The notes below the pieces were generated by a model. It was given only the letters and a program-made list of their open reading frames with translations, was not told the origin of the DNA and did no database searches. A stretch of DNA of 56,523 nt from an uncultured Bacteroidota bacterium (GTDB lineage: Bacteria; Bacteroidota; Bacteroidia; Chitinophagales; Chitinophagaceae). Position 1 is the stretch's first letter. Every line of letters starts with the position of its first letter. This document shows, piece after piece, positions 43,573 to 50,714 of this stretch. Position numbers and translations under genes: made by a program. Location: positions 1-56,523 of the forward strand of contig CAISOH010000200.1 of NCBI GenBank assembly GCA_903887005.1. The letters run 5' to 3'.

Positions 43573-45108
43573 TTACCCCATTTTTGCATTTTCAGCGCGC
43601 ATTTGCGGGAAGAACAGCACATCCTGGATAGATACCTGGCCTGTGAGCAGCATAGCGAGGCGCTCTATTCCAAAGCCAATACCAGCGGTTGGCGGCATTC
43701 CATACTCCAGTGCGCGAAGGAAATCATAATCTATATACATGGCTTCCTCATCGCCGCGCTCCATCAGCTTGGCCTGTTCTTCAAACCGCTCGCGTTGCTC
43801 TATGGGGTCGTTTAGCTCACTGTATGCATTGGCTATTTCTTTGCCGTTCACTATCAGTTCAAAACGCTCTACGAGGCCTTCTTTGCTGCGGTGCTTCTTG
43901 GTAAGCGGGCTCATTTCCACCGGGTAGTCAATGATAAAAGTGGGCTGTATATAATGCTTCTCGCACTTGCCTCCGAAAATTTCGTCAACCAGTTTGCCTT
44001 TGCCCATGGATGCGTCCACATCTATATGCAATTGCCGGCAGGCGCCGCGCAGGCCTTCTTCGTCCATAGCGCTGATGTCAATGCCGGTATGCTCAAGTAT
44101 TGCATCGTATATACTGATGCGTTTATAGGGAGCCTTAAAATCTATCTCTACTCCATCTACCCCGATAGCTATCGGGGCTGCAGATGTACCATTAGTAGCT
44201 ATTGCAGTTTGCTCCAGCATCTGCTCTGTTGTCTCCATCATCCACAAATAATCTTTGTAAGCGACGTAAAACTCGAGTATGGTAAATTCGGGATTGTGTG
44301 TGCGGTCCATACCTTCGTTGCGAAAGTTGCGGCTGAACTCATACACCCATTCAAACCCGCCAACTATCAGGCGTTTCAGATATAGTTCATTGGCTATACG
44401 CAGGTATAGCGGCATATCCAGCGCATTGTGGTGTGTGATAAACGGCCTTGCTATGGCGCCTCCCGGAATGCTTTGCAGCACGGGTGTATCCACCTCCAGA
44501 GCTCCCCGCTCATTAAGGAAAGTGCGGATAGCATTTTTCATTTTAGTGATCTTGGTAAATGTTTCACGCACACCGGGATTCACTATAAGATCGGCATACC
44601 GCTGGCGGTACTTAAATTCCAGATCAGTAACGGCGTCATATACTTCGCCATCTTTTTCTTTAATAACCGGCATGGGATGCAGCGACTTGGTGAGCAATAC
44701 AAACTGCTCTGCATGTACCGAAATCTCGCCTGTCCGGGTAATAAATACATAACCCTTAACACCTATGATGTCGCCAATATCCAGCAGCTTTTTCCATACG
44801 GTATCATACTGCGTTTTATCTTCACCGGGGCAAATATCATCGCGTTTTATGTACAGTTGTATGCGTCCTGTGCTATCCTGCAATACAGCGAAGTTAGCCT
44901 TGCCCATATCGCGGACGCTCATAATGCGCCCCGCCAGGGAAACTGCTTTATATTGTTCTTTGTTGCCTTCGTTAAATTCTTCCTTTATCTGTTTTGCAGT
45001 ATGGGTTACCTCATATAGCGGCGCCGGATAAGGATCTATTCCCAGTTCACATAATTCTTTCAGCTTATCGCGGCGTATTAATTCCTGTTCGTTAAGTGTT
45101 GCTTGCAT
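43573..45108 (-). CDS. lysS: Lysyl-tRNA synthetase, class II
   Basis: 511 aa. N-terminal OB-fold anticodon-binding domain ([23 protein letters not shown]), class II motif 2 ([20 protein letters not shown]) and motif 3 ([15 protein letters not shown]), and the family start ([20 protein letters not shown]). It charges tRNA-Lys in the cytoplasm. The CCCGATAGCTATCGGG palindrome lies at 44161-44176, in the poorly conserved stretch after motif 2 ([12 protein letters not shown]), so it adds residues API-AIG within the reading frame. Confidence 0.96.
   Translation of the reverse strand: MQATLNEQELIRRDKLKELCELGIDPYPAPLYEVTHTAKQIKEEFNEGNKEQYKAVSLAGRIMSVRDMGKANFAVLQDSTGRIQLYIKRDDICPGEDKTQYDTVWKKLLDIGDIIGVKGYVFITRTGEISVHAEQFVLLTKSLHPMPVIKEKDGEVYDAVTDLEFKYRQRYADLIVNPGVRETFTKITKMKNAIRTFLNERGALEVDTPVLQSIPGGAIARPFITHHNALDMPLYLRIANELYLKRLIVGGFEWVYEFSRNFRNEGMDRTHNPEFTILEFYVAYKDYLWMMETTEQMLEQTAIATNGTSAAPIAIGVDGVEIDFKAPYKRISIYDAILEHTGIDISAMDEEGLRGACRQLHIDVDASMGKGKLVDEIFGGKCEKHYIQPTFIIDYPVEMSPLTKKHRSKEGLVERFELIVNGKEIANAYSELNDPIEQRERFEEQAKLMERGDEEAMYIDYDFLRALEYGMPPTAGIGFGIERLAMLLTGQVSIQDVLFFPQMRAENAKMG
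44160..44177. repeat. Palindrome CCCGATAGCTATCGGG, copy 3 (inside lysS)
   Basis: Perfect 18-base palindrome CCCCGATAGCTATCGGGG in an insertion-tolerant loop of lysS. Confidence 0.9.
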
Positions 45109-45419
45109 GGGTGCAAATTTAGTTGATTGTTATTGTAATTTGGAATTGGAGATTAGGAATTTGGATTGATTTGCATAAGAACGTTTATAGAGGTCAATAT
45201 GATGAGCAGAATATTTCTGTGCAGCCTGCAATGCTACAGGCCGAACATGGTCGCAAAGCAAAGCGAAAAAGTATAATAATTTGATTGTTAATAATTTATA
45301 TAAATGACATAAAGCCCTCAGTTAATTTATCACTTGTCAGGTAAAAACGAATAAAAAAAGTTACTGAATAAAAGTTTGTTTCTTATACTAGTTTTTATAC
45401 TTTTAATTAAAAATTTTTT
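45109..45419. other. Intergenic region between lysS and the GlsB-like gene
   Basis: 311 bases. AATTTGGA words repeat at 45137-45167; a GCCTG...CAGGC hairpin lies near 45218-45240, followed by a CGCAAAG word. TTTG near 45371 and TATACTTTT near 45395-45404 may form the promoter of the following gene, with a non-ideal -7 box. Confidence 0.5.
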
Positions 45420-45728
45420 ATGACACACCTCATTTTAGCGTCCTTCATTACTAAAAGTTTACTGATCACATTAATTATCGGGTTGATCGCCGGATTGCTG
45501 GCGCAGGTAGTAACACCTGGCAGGGGTTATGGTATTATTGTATCTATAATACTTGGAATCATAGGAGGATGGATAGGCAACAGGTATTTTACGTTCATTA
45601 ACTTCAGTACCGATATTCCTTATCTTATCCAGGTATTACGTGCTGCACTGGGGGCTGTGATACTGGTATTAATACTCAACTTAATTGTTGGAAGAGATAA
45701 AAATGATAAAACGAGATATAGATCTTAA
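45420..45728 (+). CDS. GlsB/YeaQ/YmgE-family stress-response membrane protein
   Basis: 102 aa with three hydrophobic segments and the Gly-rich family signature: IGLIAGLLAQVVTPGRGYGI, IILGIIGGWIGNRYF and VLRAALGAVILVLILNLI. The family (transglycosylase-associated protein) is stress-induced in many bacteria; mechanism unknown. Single gene. Confidence 0.87.
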   Translation: MTHLILASFITKSLLITLIIGLIAGLLAQVVTPGRGYGIIVSIILGIIGGWIGNRYFTFINFSTDIPYLIQVLRAALGAVILVLILNLIVGRDKNDKTRYRS

Positions 45729-45738
45729 TCAAATTCAA

Positions 45739-45910
45739 AATTCAAAATTCAAAAAGTGTTTTGTTACATTGATTTGCATGGTGCAGACCAATGTGGTGTT
45801 TTGTTTTGGGCCAAACAATTTATAACATCAAAATTCAAAAAGTGTCTAGTTCAATTGGTTTGCTTAGTGCAATTCAATGTGCTGTTTTGGATCAAACAAT
45901 TTACGAAATC
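45739..45910. repeat. Imperfect tandem repeat, 92-base period
   Basis: Two adjacent copies (about 45739-45830 and 45831-45910) both start AAATTCAAAAAGTGT and share ATTG.TTTGC, AGTGCA/GGTGCA, CAATGTG and CAAACAATTTA. Short AAATTCA words also repeat at the front. Together with the terminator this fills the convergent gap up to 46016. Confidence 0.75.
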
Positions 45911-45928
45911 TGAATACCTGCAAAATTG

Positions 45929-45956
45929 AGAAAGCCACCGGTTAGAGTGGCTTTCT
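45929..45956. terminator. Terminator between convergent units
   Basis: AGAAAGCCAC / GTGGCTTTCT, a perfect 10-bp stem with an 8-base loop, 60 bases past the DUF4295 stop on the minus strand. Confidence 0.7.
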
Positions 45957-46016
45957 GACTATAGTATGTTTATAAGTCCTAAGAATAATATAGGCTTAGG
46001 ATTAGAGGGGCCGTGG

Positions 46017-46190
46017 TTATTTGGTGTTGGCCAAAAAATCTTTGATCTTGTCTTTATGCACAATACCTTCCTTAAAAGTATATGCGCCGCTTTTAGGGCT
46101 ACGTACAGCTTTGATAACTTTAGTAAAGTTTTTAGCTTCCAGTGCCTGCTTCGGGTCTTTCTTTTGTGCGGTTTTAGCTGCTTTTGCCAT
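46017..46190 (-). CDS. DUF4295-family small basic protein
   Basis: 57 aa, start ATG at 46188-46190: MAKAAKTAQKKDPKQALEAK, then KVIKAVRSPKSGAYTFKEGI and the end DKIKDFLANTK. It is the short basic DUF4295 protein that follows rpmG in Bacteroidota; it is probably ribosome-associated, which is inference from location and charge. It lies 21 bases after rpmG. Confidence 0.88.
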   Translation of the reverse strand: MAKAAKTAQKKDPKQALEAKNFTKVIKAVRSPKSGAYTFKEGIVHKDKIKDFLANTK

Positions 46191-46211
46191 CGCTTAAATA
46201 TTTTAAAAAGA

Positions 46212-46394
46212 TTATTTAATTTCTTTGTGAACTGTTACGCGTTTCAGAAGCGGGTTGTATTTTTTCAACTCAAGGCGTTCTGTAGTGGTCTTTTTATTTT
46301 TGGTAGTGATATAACGGCTGGTACCGGGCAAACCACTGTTTTTATGCTCGGTGCATTCCATTATTACCTGAACGCGGTTTCCTTTTTTTGCCAT
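46212..46394 (-). CDS. rpmG: 50S ribosomal protein L33
   Basis: 60 aa. L33 signature [37 protein letters not shown], with the zinc-free form (one Cys only). Part of the rpmB-rpmG-DUF4295 operon; the gap to rpmB is 32 bases. Confidence 0.95.
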   Translation of the reverse strand: MAKKGNRVQVIMECTEHKNSGLPGTSRYITTKNKKTTTERLELKKYNPLLKRVTVHKEIK

Positions 46395-46426
46395 TTTGCT
46401 ATTATTTTATACTTTACTTTACAGAA

Positions 46427-46663
46427 TCAGATGGTTACGCCTTTGGCGCGAAGTTCTTTTACTACGGTGAGCAATCCGTTTTTGTTGATAGTACGGATAG
46501 CGTCGGCAGTTAATTTAATGGTTATCCAGCGATCTTCTTCAGGAAGAAAGAAACGCTTGGTCTGCAAATTGGGCAGGAAACGGCGTAACTTTTTCTTGTT
46601 GGAAAATGATACTTTATGCCCTACTATTGGTTTTCTTCCTGTTACCTGACAAACGCGAGCCAT
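46427..46663 (-). CDS. rpmB: 50S ribosomal protein L28
   Basis: 78 aa. L28 motifs MARVCQVTGRKPIVGHKVS, KKLRRFLPNLQTKRFF, WITIKLTADAIRTINKNG. First gene of the operon, with a promoter at 46687-46716. Confidence 0.96.
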   Translation of the reverse strand: MARVCQVTGRKPIVGHKVSFSNKKKLRRFLPNLQTKRFFLPEEDRWITIKLTADAIRTINKNGLLTVVKELRAKGVTI

Positions 46664-46686
46664 GATTTATGATTTTTTTGGGACTG

Positions 46687-46716
46687 CAAAGGTCTTGTTT
46701 TTTTATGTAACAGCAA
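46687..46716 (-). promoter_or_regulatory. Promoter of the rpmB-rpmG-DUF4295 operon
   Basis: On the minus strand TTG (46714-46716), a 19-base spacer and GACCTTTG (46687-46694), one mismatch from TAnnTTTG, 24 bases before the rpmB ATG. Confidence 0.55.
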
Positions 46717-46749
46717 AATATTTTTAAAAAAAGATTTATAGCTCTGTTT

Positions 46750-47481
46750 TTAAGGTAACTCAGGGAGCAACAAATCGTCTAAACTTCCTATGCCGGGTAT
46801 GTTTTCGGATATAAATCCTTCGCCATACCTTACGCCTATTCGTTTGCCGGCCACTGAATCTTTACTGGCAAGAATATCCAGAAAATCTTTTGTAGCAATA
46901 TAAGTAACCGGTTCATTTGACCCGGGATCATGAAACTGGCTCCTGAAACAGCGGATGGCTTCCATCTTCTTATTAAAAGTACCGGATATGTCCACAACAA
47001 AAGTTGGTTCGAGATGCCTGTTCTGGATCATATGATATACCCGCTTAGGACGCCACGGCACCTGGGCTGCACCCTGCCATTCAGTTTCGATTTTTAACAA
47101 ACCGGCGAAAAAGCAGGCATCGGCAATGAGCCTGCCGCCACGGCTATGGTCCGGATGGCGGTCATTAAGCGCGTTTGCAATAACTATATCGGGCTGGTAA
47201 TGGCGAATATACGGGATCAGCCGACGCAGGTGCTCTTCATCATTGCGGAAAAAGCCATCAGCCATTTGTGCATTTTCACGCACTTTAACCCCCATTAATT
47301 CAGCTGCCATTTGCGCTTCTTTATAGCGTTCCTCTATGCTGCCTCTTGTTCCTAATTCGCCCTGGGTAAGGTCGAGAATGCCTACTGCCTGGCCTGCCTG
47401 CGCATGCTTTATAAGGGTGCCGCCGCAGCTTAATTCAACATCATCGGGATGCGCACCAATTGCGAGAATATGTAGTTTCAT
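46750..47481 (-). CDS. bshB1: Bacillithiol biosynthesis deacetylase BshB1
   Basis: 243 aa of the PIG-L/LmbE family. Zn-site motif AIGAHPDDVELSCGGT (H11, D13/D14) and the second motif NDRHPDHSRGG (about 106-116), with the BshB1-type DLTQGELGTRGS and FRSQFHDPGS. It removes the acetyl group from GlcNAc-malate in bacillithiol synthesis, a thiol used by many Bacteroidota. bshA and bshC are not in this window. Confidence 0.93.
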   Translation of the reverse strand: MKLHILAIGAHPDDVELSCGGTLIKHAQAGQAVGILDLTQGELGTRGSIEERYKEAQMAAELMGVKVRENAQMADGFFRNDEEHLRRLIPYIRHYQPDIVIANALNDRHPDHSRGGRLIADACFFAGLLKIETEWQGAAQVPWRPKRVYHMIQNRHLEPTFVVDISGTFNKKMEAIRCFRSQFHDPGSNEPVTYIATKDFLDILASKDSVAGKRIGVRYGEGFISENIPGIGSLDDLLLPELP

Positions 47482-47687
47482 TTTGTATTTTAAGTAATGT
47501 CAGGATTAATAAAATTAATTTCCAACTGCTTTGTAACGTTTATTTAGCTGGTATAGTATATATGCATATCATAGCCCGGCCTGGCAGCCATGAAAGTACT
47601 CTATTTTATTCAGCCAAAATTTAAATGTACCTACATATATTTAAATTTTCCGGCACAAAAATATACTATTCAATTTATATTACGGAC

Positions 47688-47695
47688 TAACTTTG
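47688..47695 (+). promoter_or_regulatory. Putative -7 element before the YceI gene
   Basis: TAACTTTG, 49 bases before the ATG at 47745. No TTTG -33 box at a good distance. A copy of the 17323-17480 element's right end (47716-47731) sits between it and the gene. Confidence 0.4.
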
Positions 47696-47744
47696 CAGGA
47701 TTATTATAAAAATATCATCGTTCCTAAACTAAATAATCTGCATT

Positions 47745-48277
47745 ATGAAAAAAATATGTTTTGTAACGGTTCTTTCTGTTCTTATTCCGGTTTTAGTACT
47801 CAGCCAAATCAGGTGGGAACCGTATATATATAATGTATCCTTTAGAATAAAGAATGCAGGCATCTCCATAAACGGAAAATTTACAGGATTTAAAGGGAAC
47901 CTGGTATTTGATACTGTAATTTACCCGCCAGTTCCCTGGCTGCTTCTATTGAAGCAGCAACCATCAAAACAGGTATAAAAATGAGAGACAATGACCTGAA
48001 AAAGGAAAAATATTTTAATGCTGACGGGTATAAACTGATTGAAGTAAAGTCAACAAAACTATATAAAAAAGGTACTCAGTTTAGAGGCCTGTTTAATGTA
48101 ACGATTAAAGGGGCAACGAAACAAATTGAAATACCTTTTGAATATAGCGTGAATGGAAATGAAGCTGAATTTACAGGTAGCTTTACCCTAAACCGAAGTG
48201 ATTTCGGAATTGGTGGCAAAACCCTTACCATGGCTGATGAAGTTGAAGTAAGTATTCTTGTAAAAGCCAAAAAATGA
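47745..48277 (+). pseudogene. YceI-family protein, frameshifted
   Basis: The start gives a signal peptide (MKKICFVTVLSVLIPVLVLS) and the YceI front strand pattern NVSFRIKNAGISINGKFTGF, then KGNLVFD. The frame ends at 47978, but reading in the second frame from about 47930 gives ASSLAASIEAATIKTGIKMR and the whole YceI C-terminus (FNVTIKGATKQIEIPF, GSFTLNRSDFGIGGKTL, VEVSILVKAKK) to 48277. Adding one A in GTAATTTACCC (about 47915-47925) restores FDTVNLPASSL. One missing base therefore breaks it; a sequencing error cannot be excluded. YceI proteins are secreted isoprenoid-binding lipocalin-like proteins. Confidence 0.85.
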
Positions 48278-48282
48278 TAAGA

Positions 48283-48528
48283 TTATTTTTGCTTTTCCAG
48301 TCTGTCATTTATCATGTCCAGGTCATTTTGGAGCGCATCTCTCAGATCTTCAAGGCTTTCCCTGTCATCGTTCATACCATCGTGATCGGCACAGCTGAGT
48401 TTTCGTTTTAGCTTATAGATCTTTCTTCTTATTCTGGCACCCTCACAAGGCGCATATAATAGTCCTAATATAGCCCCCATAGCCATACTTACAGCTATAG
48501 TCCACGATACTTTTTTAGCAGTATTCAT
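48283..48528 (-). CDS. YtxH-domain protein (small)
   Basis: 81 aa. VSWTIAVSMAMGAILGLLYAPCEG followed by ARIRRKIYKLKRKLSC and a charged coiled-coil-like tail. The Gly-rich membrane segment plus LYAP-EG is the YtxH signature. Function unknown; often stress-related. Paralogue of the next gene, 19 bases away on the same strand. Confidence 0.8.
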   Translation of the reverse strand: MNTAKKVSWTIAVSMAMGAILGLLYAPCEGARIRRKIYKLKRKLSCADHDGMNDDRESLEDLRDALQNDLDMINDRLEKQK

Positions 48529-48547
48529 AATATAATGAGTTTTGTAT

Positions 48548-48796
48548 TCATGATGCGAGCTCTTCCATTTTCCTGTTTACTTTGTGCAGTTGTTTCTGGA
48601 GCACTTCCTTGATTTCCTCCAAAGATTCCCTGCCGTCGTCTATACTGTCATTTACAGCGCCAACCAGTTTTTTACTGCGTTTTACTATCATCTTCCTGGT
48701 TTCAGACCCTTCATCAGGGGCGTATAGAATACCAAGGATTGCACCTACTGCAACACCCGTACCAATTGCGATCAAAATTTTAAATGCATTGTTCAT
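48548..48796 (-). CDS. YtxH-domain protein (small), paralogue
   Basis: 82 aa. ILIAIGTGVAVGAILGILYAPDEGS, ETRKMIVKRSKKL, then DDGRESLEEIKEVLQKQLHK. Same layout as its downstream neighbour and nearly equal length, so the pair is a local duplication in one operon. A single N-terminal membrane helix and a helical cytoplasmic tail are predicted. Confidence 0.83.
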   Translation of the reverse strand: MNNAFKILIAIGTGVAVGAILGILYAPDEGSETRKMIVKRSKKLVGAVNDSIDDGRESLEEIKEVLQKQLHKVNRKMEELAS

Positions 48797-48902
48797 AACT
48801 GAAGTTTTTTAAAAATTAATGAAACGAAACATTATTGACTGTAAAAATTATGCCAGTATTAATAAATAAATATTGCTGGTAATTAATGAATGACAACCAT
48901 AT

Positions 48903-49082
48903 CTACTCATCAAATTTATATACGATACAAACAGAATAAACTATATGCTCCTTTTTAGGATCCCACACGGAAGAAAATGAAACATTGATGACTTCCACAT
49001 CATTTTCAATAAGGAAATCATTAACCATTTTATTTAAGTGCTCATGTGTATTACTATCCCATGAAGAAACCCTGTAGTTCAT
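48903..49082 (-). CDS. Small Cse60-like protein
   Basis: 59 aa, start ATG at 49080-49082. Reads MNYRVSSWDSNTHEHLNKMV, then NDFLIENDVEVINVSFSSVW and a tail ending SVCIVYKFDE. The alternation NDFLIENDVEVINVSFS resembles the short family named after the Bacillus sporulation protein Cse60 (N-terminal helix, DVEVID-type strand, final tyrosine-rich strand). Assignment rests on pattern memory only. No sporulation is expected here, so the family name would not describe its role. It lies 106 bases upstream of the YtxH pair on the same strand. Confidence 0.55.
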   Translation of the reverse strand: MNYRVSSWDSNTHEHLNKMVNDFLIENDVEVINVSFSSVWDPKKEHIVYSVCIVYKFDE

Positions 49083-49186
49083 TTTTTAGTTTTCTTTTTA
49101 TCCTACACAAAAATCGTGCTTGTAAACAATTAAACAATTGACATGCATCATTGAGCCCGCTGATTCGTGTCAATCGCTGATTAATA

Positions 49187-49420
49187 CCAATTGAACTTCA
49201 AAATAAGTTATTAAAAAAAATCGCTCGCCGAGGCGCAAAGATGCGGTTTCCTGCATTGCGTTTTTTAGATCTCAAAGGTGTTTTGCCTGATGCTGTTATA
49301 CTTGCAGCCATATAAAATTGTGCATTATTTTTTTTCGTAGGACTTTGCGGTCTTGATTTTATAATTTACTTATTATCAATTCATTATCCTTGGCGGCTTT
49401 GCGGCTTTGCGAGAAACCTC
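49187..49420. repeat. CGCAAAG/CTTTGCG short-word repeat region
   Basis: Non-coding. GGCGCAAAG near 49234, CTTTGCGG at about 49344, and CGGCTTTGCGGCTTTGCGAG near 49396-49415 repeat the CGCAAAG word (mostly on the minus strand). TACCAATTG at 49186 echoes the foldback element at 7484-7985. No gene is supported between 49083 and 49569. Confidence 0.6.
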
Positions 49421-49569
49421 TTTTGCACATTTTTATCCGGTGTGAAGTATAATGCAGAAAGAAACTATTCAAATGCGGATCGTAAAGCTGCAAAAAAAAC
49501 ATTCTCCTATAAAACATTGCGGACAATGAATTTACATGAGAATGAGGATTAATTGAAAATATGAATTAC

Positions 49570-49986
49570 TTACTTGTTATTGTCAACCTGGGGGCGATAA
49601 TTATCGTCATAGTAATGGTCGTAGTAATAACGGTTATTACCATCGTAATAATGGTAATAACCACGTCCGTCACGGTCGCATTCTTTAACTGTATGGGCGT
49701 ATTTGCCATCTTTACCTTCCTTACATTCTTTGCCTTCCTTGCCTTCTTTGCAGCAATTGTTATCAAAACAATGAGCGTAAAAATCCCTGCGCCATCCAAA
49801 ATTGCAACCACGGCGGAAAGGTTTATAATTATATTTTCCTCCACGGTATTCATTATCTTCTTTACAGAAGGTACCTGACCTGCTATAATGCCGGTAATAC
49901 CGCCATTCCTGGGCATTTGTATGAGTGCTGATACCTGTTGAAAACAGCAGTGTCAATAATGCAATAACCAAGTTTCTTAATTTCAT
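49570..49986 (-). CDS. Secreted low-complexity Cys/Lys/Tyr-rich protein
   Basis: 138 aa with a signal peptide (MKLRNLVIALLTLLFSTGIS...TNAQ). Mature part: RYYRHYSRSGTFC, Gly/Arg/Lys-rich stretch, Cys pair CC, a Lys-Glu-Gly repeat (CKEGKEGKECKEGKDGKY) and a Tyr/Asp-rich end (YYHYYDGNNRYYYDHYYDDN). Six Cys could pair. The other strand is also open over 105 and 116 codons, but those lack a signal peptide and mirror the Lys/Glu repeats. The acidic, tyrosine-rich tail might bind metal or polysaccharide (inference). Unknown function. Confidence 0.6.
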   Translation of the reverse strand: MKLRNLVIALLTLLFSTGISTHTNAQEWRYYRHYSRSGTFCKEDNEYRGGKYNYKPFRRGCNFGWRRDFYAHCFDNNCCKEGKEGKECKEGKDGKYAHTVKECDRDGRGYYHYYDGNNRYYYDHYYDDNYRPQVDNNK

Positions 49987-50172
49987 AATTTTGTTTTATT
50001 TATTTAAACAAGTACAATTCCACGCCAAAATATAAAATTTTGAATAAACGACATAATTAATTCACGCTTTTATCTGGTTATAGTTGATAAGTGTGTTGAA
50101 ATTGTTGGTAAATGTGTTATAAGGTCGAAACTACAGGTAAAGGGACTGCCATATGGTTGTATAACATTAAGA

Positions 50173-50196
50173 TGCCCCACGATTAATTATGGGGCA
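50173..50196. repeat. Small hairpin before the cyclase remnant
   Basis: TGCCCCA (50173-50179) and TGGGGCA (50190-50196) form a 7-bp stem with a 10-base loop in an otherwise featureless 220-base gap. Similar to REP-like hairpins of the left end but with a longer loop. Confidence 0.5.
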
Positions 50197-50206
50197 ATCT
50201 CCTTAA

Positions 50207-50563
50207 ATAAATGCAATACCATATACTAATCCGCTACTTTGTTCTTTAGCAGCGGCAATAGATATACGTGATTATATGATCGCCCGGAACCGGGAAACCG
50301 GTGTTAATACGTTTGGCATCCGTATAGGCATCAATTCCGGAACGGTAGTAGCAGGCATAGTAGGTGTAAAGAAATTCGCTTACAATATCTGGGGTTATAC
50401 GGTAAATATAGCAGCCCGAATGAAGCAATACGGAGAAGATGGAAAGATCAATATTTCACAAAACACTTATGAACTCCTAAAAGATGAATTTACCTGCACT
50501 GACAGGGGAGATATTGAGGCGAAGAATAAAGGGAAAATGAAGATGTATTTTGTGGAAGCATAA
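50207..50563 (+). pseudogene. C-terminal remnant of a class III adenylate/guanylate cyclase
   Basis: The frame is open from 50207 to the stop at 50561-50563. It holds only the back half of a cyclase catalytic domain: RIGINSGTVVAGIVG, then YNIWGYTVNIAARM with the Asn and Arg of the NxxxR transition-state pair, and a KMKMYFVEA end. The aspartate usual in the GDTVN motif is replaced by Tyr (GYTVN). The front half with the metal-binding aspartates is absent, and a TAA at 50204-50206 closes the frame; 5' codons (AIPYTNPLLCSLAAAIDIRD) look like decayed GLP-x-TNP..AAxxI sequence. A truncated, presumably inactive copy, directly before a transporter that carries a cyclic-nucleotide-binding domain. Confidence 0.8.
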
Positions 50564-50714
50564 TAATTATATGGGCGCTGTCCGAAGAAATAGTAATTCC
50601 AATTTCCATAAAATATATTACTATCAGCAGAACCCGGATTTATAATAAACACATTTTATTTCCTGAAAGTAATTGTTATATTTATGCAGGCTCCGCTATA
50701 AAAGATATTTATTA

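Noticed and set aside
45114-45121. TAAATTTG on the minus strand just before lysS as a promoter
   Set aside because: The box ends only five bases before the start codon and lacks a -33 element; only a leaderless transcript would allow it.
49561-49916. Plus-strand and second minus-strand frames rich in Ile/Val/Thr over the secreted low-complexity gene
   Set aside because: They mirror the codons of the gene with a signal peptide and have no signal, start context or family pattern.
1955-50018. Shared 16-base string TTAAACAAGTACAATT at 1955 and near 50003
   Set aside because: In AT-rich DNA of this length one such match between any two sites is expected by chance; contexts differ.
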